64,000 nt of DNA from an uncultured Ruminococcus sp. (GTDB lineage: Bacteria; Bacillota; Clostridia; UBA1212), in NCBI GenBank assembly GCA_902792515.1, contig CADAZX010000002.1:16414-80413 (forward strand), read 5' to 3'. A program made the translations under genes and the position numbers. Positions 8,019-17,646 of this stretch are shown piece after piece. Below the pieces are notes generated by a model. The model was given only the letters and a program-made list of their open reading frames with translations, was not told the origin of the DNA and made no database searches. Within the stretch, counting starts at the first letter, position 1. The number at the start of each line of letters is the position of its first letter.

Positions 8019-9404
8019 TTATTTACCGCCGACATTGACCTTGCAGCGAATGGAAGGTCCGCCCATACCGACCGGCATCGGCTGTTTCTTGCCGCAGAAA
8101 CCGCTGCTTGCCCATTCCATCTCATCGGAGACCATGTCGACAGTTTTCAACATATCGAATGCGACGCCGGAAATTGTGGTGTCTTTGATTGCGTTTCCGA
8201 TTTTGCCGTTTTTGATTTCGTATCCAAGTGTGACGCCGAACATGAATTCTCCGGTCGTGTCGGCCTGTCCGTTGTTTGAGTTGATAAGGTAGTAGCCGTC
8301 GTCAATTGAGGAGATCAGGTCTTCAAGCTTGTCTTTGCCCGGGAGGACGGCTGTATTTCTCATACGAATAAGCGGTTCGTCCGAGAAAGCATAAGCGCGG
8401 GCGTTTCCGTGGGGCGTCATATTGAAATGAAGGGCGGTTTCACGGCTGTTCATGAAACCGACAAGTACTCCGCGGTCGATGAGCAGCGCGTCATCGGCTT
8501 TTGTTCCCTCGTCGTCGACATATACGGGCAGGGGCGTGGGCTTTCCGAAGGCGGTGTGCGCATAGTCCACAAGAGAGACTTTTTCGGAAGCGACGACTTT
8601 TCCGAGATTCGGGCCGGCCACGGATCCGCCTAAAACCAGGTCGGCTTCAACGGTATGACCCACGGCTTCGTGTGCAAGCATTCCGGACATCATAGGACCG
8701 AGAATGCAGGTCTTGATGCCGGCGGAAGCGTAAACGGCTTCTTTTTTACGGCAGAGGTGTTCGTACAGTCTGTCGATTTTGTCGTGGAGCGCGCTTGAGT
8801 CGGTGAAATTCATGTCAAATGAACCGAATCCGCCGAAAACCTCATACAATTCGATCGGCTGACCGCTGTTATCTTCCGCTGTCATTACGACGTAGATATA
8901 ACTGCGAGGTAGAATGGAATGAGTGCAATAACCGTCTGCGACCGCCAGTATTTTTTCGTACGATTCCGCTGAAGCGGAGACCACACGGCTGATGAGCGTG
9001 GGATATTTTGAACTAACGTAGTTGTCGACCTCTTTTATAAAGTCTATAAAGTACTTTTGCTCGGGATCCGGGTAGTCTTGCGATACGCGGATTTCGCCTG
9101 TTGGCAAAGGTGCAATTCCGGGTTTTCCGGAATATACGTGCTTCGCGAGAAAGTCGGCGTTGTTAGTTGCGGCATTTAGCACGGCCTTACATGACGCATC
9201 GGTGTACTCTGCGGAGGACGCAAACCCGTAGAACCCGTTTTTATAGACGCGGCAGCATACGCCGGAAGCTTCGTTGCGCGAGTTACCGATAAGACTGCCG
9301 GAAAGCATCGAGGCGCGGCGGGATTTGTTGATCTGCGCACGCAATTCGACATGACATTGCGGGTCAAATGAATGAATATTTCCTGTTACATGATCGTAAA
9401 GCAA
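8019..9404 (-). CDS. tldD: TldD-type zinc metalloprotease subunit
   Basis: A 461-residue protein with the zinc motif HEAVGH at residues 245-250 (HExxxH, characteristic of TldD) and the downstream GVLVGFMNSRETALHFN and NAREYxFS-like NARAYAFSDEPLIRMRNT blocks. It should form the catalytic half of the TldD-TldE heterodimer with the next gene. The start is a TTG at 9404 with GGAGG eight bases upstream; no ATG fits the N-terminal family alignment better. It is transcribed toward tldE and galM. Confidence 0.88.
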   Translation of the reverse strand: MLYDHVTGNIHSFDPQCHVELRAQINKSRRASMLSGSLIGNSRNEASGVCCRVYKNGFYGFASSAEYTDASCKAVLNAATNNADFLAKHVYSGKPGIAPLPTGEIRVSQDYPDPEQKYFIDFIKEVDNYVSSKYPTLISRVVSASAESYEKILAVADGYCTHSILPRSYIYVVMTAEDNSGQPIELYEVFGGFGSFDMNFTDSSALHDKIDRLYEHLCRKKEAVYASAGIKTCILGPMMSGMLAHEAVGHTVEADLVLGGSVAGPNLGKVVASEKVSLVDYAHTAFGKPTPLPVYVDDEGTKADDALLIDRGVLVGFMNSRETALHFNMTPHGNARAYAFSDEPLIRMRNTAVLPGKDKLEDLISSIDDGYYLINSNNGQADTTGEFMFGVTLGYEIKNGKIGNAIKDTTISGVAFDMLKTVDMVSDEMEWASSGFCGKKQPMPVGMGGPSIRCKVNVGGK

Positions 9405-9490
9405 TTTGAATACCTCCGATTCTTGTGTGTTATGGTTATTATATCTAAAACAGCCCGCTAAAACAAGAATTGAAATAGCGGGCGATTTTG

Positions 9491-10213
9491 TCAGTTAAGA
9501 GGCTTCTTGGAAGGAATCCCGGGCTTTCTGGGGTATTGAGGCGGCGTAGGCGCGGTTTTTTCGAAAACAAAGAGCGTTCTTTCAAATGTCTCGTCACCGC
9601 AGGACAGCTGAAAGGTTTCGGTTTTGACCGGATTTCCTTTTAACTTGCGGCATGCGCCGGCAAAAGAGCCTTCATCCTTAGACCCTTTCATGGCAATGAA
9701 TTTGCCGCCGGGCTTGACAGAGGGCAGGCAGTACTCCAGCAGGACGTTCATCGGCGCAACCGCGCGTGCGGTTACATAGTCAAAGGAGTCTCTGCAACCC
9801 GGCTTTCTGCCAAAATCCTCAGCACGGGAATGGACGAGATTCACGCCTGAGAGCCCGAGTTCGCCAAGCAATGTTTCCAAAAAGGTCAGTCTTTTTGCAA
9901 GCGAGTCAACGAGAGTAACCGAAAGGTCAGGCATGACAATTTTGAGCGGAACACCGGGAAATCCGGCGCCTGTCCCAATGTCACAGAGCGTTGAACTCTT
10001 GCCGGCAATAAACGGATAAAGCGATAATGAGTCAGCAAAATGTTTCACAATGATTTCCTTGTCATCGGTAATTGCGGTCAGGTTGATTTTCTCGTTCCAC
10101 TCCTTGAGAAGCGCGCGATACACCTCAAATCGGTCCCACATTTCATCGGTGAGGGACAAGTTAAAAGGGGCGATGCAAGACTCAAAAATACTGCGTAAAT
10201 TATCGTTATTCAT
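9491..10213 (-). CDS. rsmG: 16S rRNA (guanine-527-N7)-methyltransferase
   Basis: SAM-dependent methylation of G527 in 16S rRNA. The 240-residue protein contains INLTAITDDKEIIVKHFADS (typical GidB N-terminus), the SAM-binding CDIGTGAGFPGVPLKIV and the VTARAVAPM block, followed by a GGKFIAMKG strand. ATG 10213 has GGAG six bases upstream; an in-frame ATG at 10225 lacks one. It is the last of the rpmH-to-rsmG block and its upstream gap carries the second parS site. The usual downstream noc/parA/parB genes are absent here; tldD follows instead. Confidence 0.93.
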   Translation of the reverse strand: MNNDNLRSIFESCIAPFNLSLTDEMWDRFEVYRALLKEWNEKINLTAITDDKEIIVKHFADSLSLYPFIAGKSSTLCDIGTGAGFPGVPLKIVMPDLSVTLVDSLAKRLTFLETLLGELGLSGVNLVHSRAEDFGRKPGCRDSFDYVTARAVAPMNVLLEYCLPSVKPGGKFIAMKGSKDEGSFAGACRKLKGNPVKTETFQLSCGDETFERTLFVFEKTAPTPPQYPRKPGIPSKKPLN

Positions 10214-10225
10214 GCGGTTCTCCAT

Positions 10226-10247
10226 AATTGTTCCACGTGGAACAATT
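10226..10247. promoter_or_regulatory. parS: parS centromere site 2
   Basis: Core 16-mer TGTTCCACGTGGAACA at 10229-10244 within the same 22-base palindrome as site 1. It lies just upstream of rsmG, a classic parS location. Confidence 0.92.
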
Positions 10248-10249
10248 GA

Positions 10250-10275
10250 GTTTTTGCCTAAATTTAGTTAAAAAC
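10250..10275. repeat. Companion palindrome next to parS 2
   Basis: GTTTTTGCCTAAATTTAG and TTAAAAAC form a near-palindrome three bases after parS 2. It shares GTTTTT-GCCTA and AAAAAC-CG with the palindrome after parS 1. Its right edge overlaps the 3' end of mnmG. Confidence 0.55.
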
Positions 10276-12283
10276 GGCCAGTCCTAATGTAAATTATCAG
10301 TGCAGTTATGTCGCTCGGGGTCACTCCGCTGATACGGCTTGCCTGTCCGACTGATTCGGGCATTGTCGCGGCTAATTTCTCACGCGATTCAAGACTGAGC
10401 GTCGGGATTGAACGGTAATCAACGTCCTTGGGAAGCGCTAGATTTTCGAGCTTTTTGAACTGCTCGATTTGTTCTTCCTGGCGTTTGATATAGCCTTCGT
10501 ATTTTACGAGGATCTCCACCTCTTCGCAGATGTCGAGAATTGTTTGAGGGTTCAGGTCCTCTGCCCCGGAGATGAATCTCTTGTAGACGACGTCGGGAAG
10601 AGAAGTTGTGCTGTGGCTGCCGAAAGTGAACGTTACCGGAGCCAGAAGCTTTTCCGTGGAGGCGTTTTTGTCCTTTGAAAGAGCTTCGATTGTGAGGACG
10701 TCGGCGAGATTCAACTCCGGACGGCGCAGAAGGTCTTTAAGAGAGCATCCGCTCTTCAGCGGAGAGCTGCCCTTTTCGGCGAGATAGTCGTTGACCGCGG
10801 TGTTCGGTGACACACCGGTCTGTTCAAGGGAGAGGATGCAACTGTCAATGACCGCATATTTCCGCTTGAATTTATCATATCTGCTCTGCGAAACGAGCCC
10901 TTCGCGGTAGCCTTTTTCCGTGAGGCGGCTGTCGGCGTTATCGTGGCGGAGGAGAAGCCTGTACTCGGCGCGGGAGGTCATCATTCGGTACGGTTCTTTT
11001 GTTCCGAGAGTGACAAGATCGTCGATAAGGACACCAATATAGCCCTCGCTGCGTGAAATGATCAGCGGATCGCGGCCGCGTAGCAGATTCGAGGCGTTGA
11101 TTCCGGCAATCAAACCCTGAGCGGCGGCTTCTTCATAGCCTGAGGAACCGTTGATCTGACCGGCGCAGAAAAGACCGGAAACGAGGCGGCTCTCAAGGGA
11201 GAGTTTAAGCTGGCGCGCGTCGATTGCGTCGTACTCGATTGCGTATGCGGGGCGGGTTACCGAGAGGTTTTCGAGGCCGGGGATGGTCCGAAGAAAAGAA
11301 AGCTGGACGTCCTCGGGAAGGCTCGAAGAAAGCCCCTGCAGATAAACCTCCTCCGTGTCGCGGCCCATAGGCTCAATGAACGTCTGATGGCGCTCCTTGT
11401 CGCTGAAGCGCATGATTTTGTCCTCAATGGAAGGGCAGTAGCGCGGGCCGACGCCTTCTATAGCGCCGTTGAACATCGGTGAACGGTGAATGTTGTCGCG
11501 GATGATTTTTTTCGTGTCCGCGTTAGTGTGCGCAAGGTAGACCGGCATTTCGTCGAAGTCGAACTTCTCGGTGTCGGCCGAAAAAGGAACCGCGAACTCG
11601 TCTCCGGGCTGGAGCTCCATTTTCGAAAAGTCGATGCTTTGGCGCAAAACGCGCGCCGGAGTGCCGGTTTTCAGCCGCAAAATCGTGAAACCGAGCTCTA
11701 AAAGGCGGGCTGAGAGCGCGTTAGCGGGGAAAAGACCGTCAGGGCCGCCGGCGTAACTGACGTCGCCGATAATGATTTTTCCCTTCAGATAAGTGCCGGT
11801 GCAAAGGATTACAGCTTTTGTGCGGTAAATGGCTCCGGTGTGGGTGACGACGCCTGTGACATGAGGAACGGACTCGCCTTCGTTTTGTTCTGTGAGGATA
11901 TCAACGATTTCTCCCTGCTTGACGTCGAGGTTGTCGCACAGTTCGAGCTCGTGCTTCATTTCCGTCTGGTAGCGTCTGCGGTCGATCTGGGCGCGCAGAG
12001 AGTAGACGGCCGGTCCTTTGGCCTTGTTCAAAAGCTTTGACTGGAGCGTGGTTTTGTCGGCGATTTTGCCCATGATTCCGCCGAGCGCGTCAATTTCGCG
12101 CACGAGCTGACCTTTGGAGGTGCCGCCTATGCTCGGGTTGCAGGGCATATTTCCGACGCTGTCGAGGTTTATCGCGAAAACAGCCGTCTTAAAGCCGAGC
12201 CTGGCGGCCGCAGAGGCGGCTTCGGCACCCGCGTGACCGGCGCCGACAACGCAAATATCGTAACTTCCGGCTTCAAATCTCAT
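10268..12283 (-). CDS. mnmG: tRNA uridine-5-carboxymethylaminomethyl modification enzyme MnmG
   Basis: FAD enzyme that, with MnmE, installs the (carboxymethyl)aminomethyl group on U34 of certain tRNAs. The 671-residue protein starts at ATG 12283 (GGAGG six bases before), with [20 protein letters not shown] as the FAD dinucleotide fold, [20 protein letters not shown] (conserved Cys-Asn-Pro), the second conserved block LKTGTPARV and [20 protein letters not shown] [20 protein letters not shown], and a C-terminal MnmE-binding region with [16 protein letters not shown]. Length matches the family. It follows mnmE by 84 bases. Confidence 0.96.
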   Translation of the reverse strand: MRFEAGSYDICVVGAGHAGAEAASAAARLGFKTAVFAINLDSVGNMPCNPSIGGTSKGQLVREIDALGGIMGKIADKTTLQSKLLNKAKGPAVYSLRAQIDRRRYQTEMKHELELCDNLDVKQGEIVDILTEQNEGESVPHVTGVVTHTGAIYRTKAVILCTGTYLKGKIIIGDVSYAGGPDGLFPANALSARLLELGFTILRLKTGTPARVLRQSIDFSKMELQPGDEFAVPFSADTEKFDFDEMPVYLAHTNADTKKIIRDNIHRSPMFNGAIEGVGPRYCPSIEDKIMRFSDKERHQTFIEPMGRDTEEVYLQGLSSSLPEDVQLSFLRTIPGLENLSVTRPAYAIEYDAIDARQLKLSLESRLVSGLFCAGQINGSSGYEEAAAQGLIAGINASNLLRGRDPLIISRSEGYIGVLIDDLVTLGTKEPYRMMTSRAEYRLLLRHDNADSRLTEKGYREGLVSQSRYDKFKRKYAVIDSCILSLEQTGVSPNTAVNDYLAEKGSSPLKSGCSLKDLLRRPELNLADVLTIEALSKDKNASTEKLLAPVTFTFGSHSTTSLPDVVYKRFISGAEDLNPQTILDICEEVEILVKYEGYIKRQEEQIEQFKKLENLALPKDVDYRSIPTLSLESREKLAATMPESVGQASRISGVTPSDITALIIYIRTGRF

Positions 12284-12367
12284 AAGATCCTCCGGTATAA
12301 ATAACAAAATATCAACGGCAAAAAGCCGTAAAATAGTCAGACGGCAGACGAGAAAAACGCTAAATGA

Positions 12368-13789
12368 TCACTTCCCGACGCAAAAACGGTCGAAAATGCT
12401 GTTTATAATCTCTTCTGTCACGTTTTTTCCTGTAATTTCGCAAAGCTTTCCGGACGCCTGGCGAATGTCGTATGAGACAAAATCGAGAGGCATTTTGTTT
12501 GAGTAGCACCCTGCGGCCTCTTCGAGCAGGGAGATCGCCTGATCGATCAGCTGCTTGTGGCGCGAGGACGTCAAAACGGGAGAGTACCCGAAATCGACGG
12601 CCCCGATCCGGAACGCCTCTTTGATTGACGAGAGAAGATTGTCGAGTCCGAGACCGGTTTTCGCGGAGACGTTCATCACGTTGAAATCCGGTGAAAAGGC
12701 GTTGAAGATCTCTTCGCGGCGGTTGTCGTTTCGCGGAAGGTCGGCCTTGTTGATTAAAAGGAACGAATTGACCGGGTCGAGAAGACTTTTCGCTTGCGAG
12801 ACATCCTCTTCGCCGCCGAAGGAGTCCGGGTCGACCAGGTAAAGAACGATATTTGCGTCAGAAAGCGCGGAGATCGTTCTTGAAATGCCGATTTTTTCGA
12901 CGGTATCCTCCGTTTCGTGAATGCCTGCGGTGTCGGTGATCCAGACCGGAATTCCGTCGAGCTGCAGGAATTCTTCGATCGTGTCGCGCGTAGTGCCGGG
13001 AATGTCGGTGACTATCGAACGGTCCACGCCGCATAGTTTGTTCATAAGCGTCGATTTTCCGGCGTTTGGAGGACCGGCAATGACCATTTTAAGGCCTTCT
13101 TTGGCGATTCTGCCGGCGTAATATGTGTCGCTGAGGGTTTTCAGGCGGCCGAGAACCGTGTTTATCCTGTCGGCGGCGATGGCGCCCATTTCGGCATCAA
13201 ATTCGTATTCGGGGTAGTCGATCGAAACGTCGATGTCGGCGATGGCCTCGGAGAGGAGCGCGCAAAGGGCGTTGATCTCCGAACCGAGCGTTCCGGAGAG
13301 CGCGGAAACCGCGGCTTTTCGGCTGTCCTCGGTTTTTGCGTTGATCACGTCGATGACGGCTTCTGCGGACGACAGGTCGATTCTTCCGCCAAAGAACGCG
13401 CGCCTGGTGAATTCGCCCGGTTCCGCGGCGCGCGCACCGCAGCGGAGCGCGAGGTCTAAAATTCTGGTAACGACCGCGAGGCCCGCATGGGAGTTGATTT
13501 CAACGACATTTTCGGTGGTGTAGGTGCGCGGGGCTTCCATTTTGCTCACGAGACATTCGTCGATCAGTTCGGGAGCGGAGGGGGCGGAAAAATCGAAAAC
13601 GTAGCCGTGTTCGATGGTGTGATCGCCCATTTTTGACACAAAAGCAGACAAGACGCCCTTCTTGCTGCGACTAATCATCTTGTCGGCAATTGTAAAGGCG
13701 TCTTGTCCGCTCAGTCTTATTATTGCGATTCCTCCGGTTCCGGCCGGCGTGGAGATCGCGGCAATGCAGTCGTTATCGTTGAAAATCAC
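12368..13789 (-). CDS. mnmE: tRNA modification GTPase MnmE
   Basis: Potassium-activated GTPase partner of MnmG. The 473-residue protein has an N-terminal formyl-THF-binding fold (IAAISTPAGTGGIAIIRLSG), a helical domain, an inserted G domain with P-loop GPPNAGKSTLMNKL, switch TTRD, DTAGI and NKAD, and the diagnostic C-terminal Cys motif in FDRFCVGK (CxGK). Spacing to jag is four bases, so translation is coupled. Confidence 0.96.
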   Translation of the reverse strand: MIFNDNDCIAAISTPAGTGGIAIIRLSGQDAFTIADKMISRSKKGVLSAFVSKMGDHTIEHGYVFDFSAPSAPELIDECLVSKMEAPRTYTTENVVEINSHAGLAVVTRILDLALRCGARAAEPGEFTRRAFFGGRIDLSSAEAVIDVINAKTEDSRKAAVSALSGTLGSEINALCALLSEAIADIDVSIDYPEYEFDAEMGAIAADRINTVLGRLKTLSDTYYAGRIAKEGLKMVIAGPPNAGKSTLMNKLCGVDRSIVTDIPGTTRDTIEEFLQLDGIPVWITDTAGIHETEDTVEKIGISRTISALSDANIVLYLVDPDSFGGEEDVSQAKSLLDPVNSFLLINKADLPRNDNRREEIFNAFSPDFNVMNVSAKTGLGLDNLLSSIKEAFRIGAVDFGYSPVLTSSRHKQLIDQAISLLEEAAGCYSNKMPLDFVSYDIRQASGKLCEITGKNVTEEIINSIFDRFCVGK

Positions 13790-13792
13790 TTT

Positions 13793-14407
13793 TTAGATCA
13801 CCTTTGTGTAGGGCTTCAACCTTACGACGACGCAGCGCTGGGGCTCGATTCCGAAGCTCTCGGTCTCAACCATGCGGTTTGCCTGAAGGGCGGTGTGAAC
13901 GATTCTGCGCTCTGCGGCAGGCATAGGCGGAAGCTGAATGGGTCTGCGGTACTTGCAGACGCGCGCGGCTGTACTGTTGGCAAGATCGATCAGCTTTTTC
14001 TCTTTGTTGGCGCGGTAGTTTTCGCAGTCGACGATGACTCTCTTGTAAACATCTTTGTCTCTGTTGACGAGAATGTTGGAGAGGTAGGAAATCGCGTAGA
14101 TTGCGTCGCCGCGTTTGCCGATGAGGCCGCTGACGTTTTCGCCTGTGATGTCGACCTTGATGGTCTCCTCGTCGGGGTAGGAGAAGCGGACGGTGCCGTC
14201 GGCGTTCAGATAGGACATTACGGTATCAAGGAAAGACTTGATTTTGGCTTCGTCCGTGATGTGTTCGGTAACTTTGACCACGGAGAGGTCGTTTTCGTTG
14301 CCTAAAATCTCCACGTCGGCGTTTTCGATGTCGATGTTGAATTCTTCAAGTGCCAGAGCAATCGCGTCCTCGACGGTTTTTGCCTTTTTAATAACACTTC
14401 TTGCCAT
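13793..14407 (-). CDS. jag: RNA-binding protein Jag/KhpB
   Basis: A 204-residue protein with an N-terminal Jag domain (KTVEDAIALALEEFNID), a KH domain (VSGLIGKRGDAIYAISYL, with the GxxG loop as GKRG) and a C-terminal R3H domain (KRVIVDCENYRANKEKKLID). KhpB binds RNA and influences cell elongation in other Bacillota. It begins two bases after the yidC stop, the usual neighbour. Confidence 0.93.
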   Translation of the reverse strand: MARSVIKKAKTVEDAIALALEEFNIDIENADVEILGNENDLSVVKVTEHITDEAKIKSFLDTVMSYLNADGTVRFSYPDEETIKVDITGENVSGLIGKRGDAIYAISYLSNILVNRDKDVYKRVIVDCENYRANKEKKLIDLANSTAARVCKYRRPIQLPPMPAAERRIVHTALQANRMVETESFGIEPQRCVVVRLKPYTKVI

Positions 14408-14408
14408 G

Positions 14409-15278
14409 TTAAACCTCTTCTTTCTTCTTTAAAAAGAACTTGTTAATCAGTAAAGTCTGGAGCAGCGACAGAATGTTGCTGACGGTCCAGTAAAAACCGA
14501 GGCCGGCGGGCGCGCTCATTGCGATACCGAACGTAAGAAGCGGCATCAGAAGCATGAACATTTTCATGGAGCGGCCGGTGGGATCGGCTGATTTGTCTTT
14601 TTTCTTGTTGCGGGTGGGCGAGCTGATCCACTGGATTAAATACTGCGATGCGAGCAAAACGACAGGAATCAGGAGCAGAGGCGCCAGCGCCCAGGATTTT
14701 TCGGTGAAGCAGCTGAAAGGAACCGCTCCGAGGTCGAAAATCTTGAGGAATTTCATGTTGACGAAGCTGCTGCCGTTCATTATCGAGGTGACTTCCTCGG
14801 TAACGGCGGAAGGATTGTTGAGAAAATAGGAATTAACCTTCAGCTGGTCAACGTTTTTGATCTGATCGACGGTAACGGACTGCATTATGGCGGCAAGCTT
14901 GTTGACTGCCTCGGTGCCGAGACCGGCGATGTATGTGAGCGGTGCGCGGATGATGTTGTAGACCACGATGATAACCGGGAACATTATCAGGGTGGGAAGA
15001 CATCCGGACATCGGGTTCACGTTGTACTTCGTGTAGATTTTCTGCTGCTCCTGCATATAGAGCTGGTTGTCGTTGCCGCAGGCCTTTTTAAGAGCGTCGA
15101 GCTCGGGCTGGAGGGCCTGGGTGCGGAGCGTTGAGATCTGCTGCTTCAAAGTGAGAGGAAGCAGCAAAATCTTTACGAAAATCGTAAAGTAGATGATTGC
15201 AAGTCCGTAATTCCCGAAAGCCAGGTACGTTGATATGTAGTTCAAAATGACCCCGAAGGGTTGAGCCAGAAAATTCAT
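14409..15278 (-). CDS. yidC: YidC/OxaA membrane protein insertase
   Basis: Inserts and folds membrane proteins alone or with SecYEG. The 289-residue protein is the short Gram-positive type with hydrophobic segments at about 20-40 (GLAIIYFTIFVKILLLPLTL), 95-115, 195-215 and 235-275, and the cytoplasmic hairpin rich in Gln/Lys (KQQISTLRTQALQPELDALK). Unlike many Gram-positive members it does not begin with an obvious lipobox. The basic C-terminus ends KKKEEV. It lies in the order rnpA-yidD-yidC-jag. Confidence 0.93.
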   Translation of the reverse strand: MNFLAQPFGVILNYISTYLAFGNYGLAIIYFTIFVKILLLPLTLKQQISTLRTQALQPELDALKKACGNDNQLYMQEQQKIYTKYNVNPMSGCLPTLIMFPVIIVVYNIIRAPLTYIAGLGTEAVNKLAAIMQSVTVDQIKNVDQLKVNSYFLNNPSAVTEEVTSIMNGSSFVNMKFLKIFDLGAVPFSCFTEKSWALAPLLLIPVVLLASQYLIQWISSPTRNKKKDKSADPTGRSMKMFMLLMPLLTFGIAMSAPAGLGFYWTVSNILSLLQTLLINKFFLKKKEEV

Positions 15279-15327
15279 AAATTACCCTTTCACGGAAAAG
15301 CGTCCGGATTTCCGGACAGGGATTGGA

Positions 15328-15570
15328 TTACTTGACGGGATCGTAGCCGCTCTTTCCGAACGGATTGCAGCGCAGAACCCGCCAGACCGCCATACCGGTA
15401 CCCTTAACGGCTCCGTGCTTGCTGATCGCTTCGATCGCGTACTGCGAGCAGGTGGGGTAAAAACGGCAACAGGGCGCCTTTGCCGGCGAAATAAACCGCC
15501 TGTAGAAGCGAATCACGCCGATGAGGGCGGTTTTTATAAGGTTTGAAATGAAAGAAAACACTTTTTTCAT
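15328..15570 (-). CDS. yidD: Membrane protein insertion efficiency factor YidD
   Basis: An 80-residue protein with the invariant [20 protein letters not shown] and W/R-rich [16 protein letters not shown]. It is a membrane-associated protein that assists YidC-dependent insertion. It sits between rnpA and yidC as in most bacteria. Confidence 0.94.
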   Translation of the reverse strand: MKKVFSFISNLIKTALIGVIRFYRRFISPAKAPCCRFYPTCSQYAIEAISKHGAVKGTGMAVWRVLRCNPFGKSGYDPVK

Positions 15571-15620
15571 AAAACCCTGCCGTTTCCGGATAAACCGTTA
15601 ACGCGAACGGCCGCTTTTGG

Positions 15621-16040
15621 TCAGCCGTTTTCGCCGGGTGATTTTCGCGCTTCCTGATTTTTGCCCGGGGAGAGGATCTGAAGGCTGCGCAGAATCGAGC
15701 ACAGCTCCCTGTTGATCTCGCCGTAAGAAGGAACGTAAACCGCTCTCAGCTTGCGTCCGGGAGTCGCCGCCGCTCTTTGCGAAGCTCGCGCCGTCACGAT
15801 TACGTCGAAATTCCCGTTCAAACTGTCCCTGACGGTACGAAAAGATTCGCGGACCAGGCGCTTGAATCTGTTTCGCTGGACGCTGTTCCCGAACTTTTTT
15901 CCGACGGTAATGCCGAGTCTGGAGCGCCCGCGGTTGTTTTTCAAGGCACTGACCGCGATGTAACGACCGCTTTTCCGCACGCCCTTTTTGTAGGTGCGCT
16001 GGAACTCACTGTTTGATTTGACAGAAAAAGTCGCCTTCAT
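15621..16040 (-). CDS. rnpA: Ribonuclease P protein component
   Basis: Protein subunit of RNase P, which matures tRNA 5' ends. The 139-residue product carries the RNR motif as NSVQRNRFKRLVRESFR, preceded by GITVGKKFGN. It is longer than the usual 110-120 residues because of a hydrophilic tail (LSPGKNQEARKSPGENG). It lies 44 bases after rpmH, the classic arrangement in which rpmH and rnpA share a transcript. Confidence 0.93.
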   Translation of the reverse strand: MKATFSVKSNSEFQRTYKKGVRKSGRYIAVSALKNNRGRSRLGITVGKKFGNSVQRNRFKRLVRESFRTVRDSLNGNFDVIVTARASQRAAATPGRKLRAVYVPSYGEINRELCSILRSLQILSPGKNQEARKSPGENG

Positions 16041-16084
16041 CGAGTCTGGAAAACGAAAAACACCGGTTCGGCCAAAACGAAATC

Positions 16085-16219
16085 TTATGCGGAAAGAACT
16101 TTTCTGCCCTTAGCTCTCCTTCTGCTGAGAACTTTTCTGCCGTTGGCAGTGGACATTCTTGCTCTGAAGCCGTGCACTTTGCTTCTCTGCCTTGTGTTAG
16201 GCTGGAAAGGTCTGATCAT
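16085..16219 (-). CDS. rpmH: 50S ribosomal protein L34
   Basis: A 44-residue basic protein, beginning [20 protein letters not shown] and ending GRKVLSA, which is a full-length L34. GGAGGTG lies 7-8 bases before the ATG. It is the first gene after the promoter at 16264-16292 and heads the rnpA-yidD-yidC-jag-mnmE-mnmG-rsmG block. Confidence 0.97.
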   Translation of the reverse strand: MIRPFQPNTRQRSKVHGFRARMSTANGRKVLSRRRAKGRKVLSA

Positions 16220-16263
16220 TTGAAACACCTCCTGTTTGGTGAAATAGTGCCATATTCCGTAAA

Positions 16264-16292
16264 AGTATACTACGGGTTTGCCCCTGTGTCAA
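16264..16292 (-). promoter_or_regulatory. rpmH operon promoter
   Basis: On the minus strand a perfect TTGACA is followed after 17 bases by TATACT, about 45 bases upstream of the rpmH ATG. Confidence 0.85.
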
Positions 16293-16432
16293 GTAAAAGA
16301 CCGCAAGGGAATATGATTATAATATAAGAAGGGGAGCGTTTGCAAGTGGTTTCTTAATAAAAAATGACTGAAAATCGTGTCGAAACCGGACGTGATACGC
16401 ATAAAGCGCCGTCGGGAACGGGTTAAAACAGG

Positions 16433-16461
16433 TTGAACGGACGGCGCAAAAAAGATATAAT
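16433..16461 (+). promoter_or_regulatory. Promoter of the phosphoesterase-like gene
   Basis: TTGAAC, 17-base spacer, TATAAT, about 100 bases before the start at 16561. The remainder of the 341-base gap 16220-16560 holds only this, the rpmH promoter and no recognisable structure. Confidence 0.7.
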
Positions 16462-16560
16462 ATACTTGCTATGTATGCGCGCGAAGGCGACGGAGCGTGA
16501 ACACAAGCGATACGGGGCGGGACCCGCGAATCAAAAAGAAAGACCGTTCAAGGCAGGAAA

Positions 16561-17550
16561 ATGAAGAAACTCAGAAGAAATCAGTATATTTCCCGGAGCA
16601 CGAAGGACAGCTTTTTCGTCGATGAGAAGAAAAAGCGGCCGATCATTCCGCTTATTATCGTCGGGGTCATTCTTGCCGCGGTTTTCGCGTTCTTTATCTA
16701 CGGATTGAGGTACGGCGGGAAGGTCGTTATCGCGCGCGCCACTGTCGAGAGTTCGCAGCTGCCGAAGAGCTTTGACGGCTATAAAATTCTTCAGATCAGC
16801 GACGTGTACGGCAAGGAATTCGGCGAGAGACAGAAAAAACTCCGCGACATGCTGAAGGACGAGGACTATGACATCGTCATTTTCACCGGCGACTACATGG
16901 GGAACGACACCGATCCGGATTTCTGGGTCATTCGCGACATCATCGAGGGCTTGAAGGAAGACGTGCCGATCTATTACGTTCTCGGCGAGAACGACTATAC
17001 GCCGGCGAACGCGAGCGAGACGAGTGAAAAGTGGAAAATGTGCATCGTTCCGCCGCGAAAGCTGGAGATCATGAGCCTCTTTGAGGAGTACGGCGGCATG
17101 TTTGTGTACCCCGCACAGATCGTGACGAACGCGAGCGGCGACTCGATCTACCTGACCGGAATCAGTTACGACCGCGAGGCTTTGAACGCGATGGATTTTG
17201 ACCAGGACGTGGATTTCAGCATTTGCGTCACGCATAAGCCGATCAACTACAACGTTTCGAGGCGGCTCAAGGACGTCAACAAGCGCACGCTCACGGAGGT
17301 CGATTACGATCTGAGTCTTTCCGGACACACGTTCGGCGGACAGTACAGGCTTCCCGTTCTCGGCGCGATTTTTTCGGACGAAGAGGGATGGTTCCCGCAG
17401 GAAAAGTCGCTTCGCGGCATCAGCAGGGACGACGCGGGACGGTACAATTATATTTGCGGCGGTCTGGGCGTCGCGAGCGGATTCAGATTTTTCAGCAACC
17501 CGGAGATTTCTATCATCGAACTGAAATACGCGGAACCCGCAAAAAAATAG
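16561..17550 (+). CDS. Membrane-anchored calcineurin-like phosphoesterase, degenerate active site
   Basis: A 329-residue protein with a basic N-terminus, one transmembrane helix (about residues 28-50, PLIIVGVILAAVFAFFIYGL) and an extracytoplasmic metallophosphoesterase fold of the YkuE type. The fold is recognisable from ILQISDVYGKEFG, VIFTGDYMGN, YVLGENDYT, VTHKP and SGHTFGGQYRLP. Several metal ligands are altered: DxH is DVY, GNH(D/E) is GEND and GHTH is GHTF. The family normally needs these for the two-metal centre (UDP-diacylglucosamine or phosphodiester hydrolysis), so this copy may be inactive or use another metal set. It starts a three-gene plus-strand group. Confidence 0.75.
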   Translation: MKKLRRNQYISRSTKDSFFVDEKKKRPIIPLIIVGVILAAVFAFFIYGLRYGGKVVIARATVESSQLPKSFDGYKILQISDVYGKEFGERQKKLRDMLKDEDYDIVIFTGDYMGNDTDPDFWVIRDIIEGLKEDVPIYYVLGENDYTPANASETSEKWKMCIVPPRKLEIMSLFEEYGGMFVYPAQIVTNASGDSIYLTGISYDREALNAMDFDQDVDFSICVTHKPINYNVSRRLKDVNKRTLTEVDYDLSLSGHTFGGQYRLPVLGAIFSDEEGWFPQEKSLRGISRDDAGRYNYICGGLGVASGFRFFSNPEISIIELKYAEPAKK

Positions 17551-17646
17551 ACGGACGCAGATAAAAACGCGTGATTTAACGGGCTTCCGCACGGGAGCGG
17601 TAAATACCGTTTCGGAAAGGCTCTCAAGGAGCAGAAAAGGGACAAT

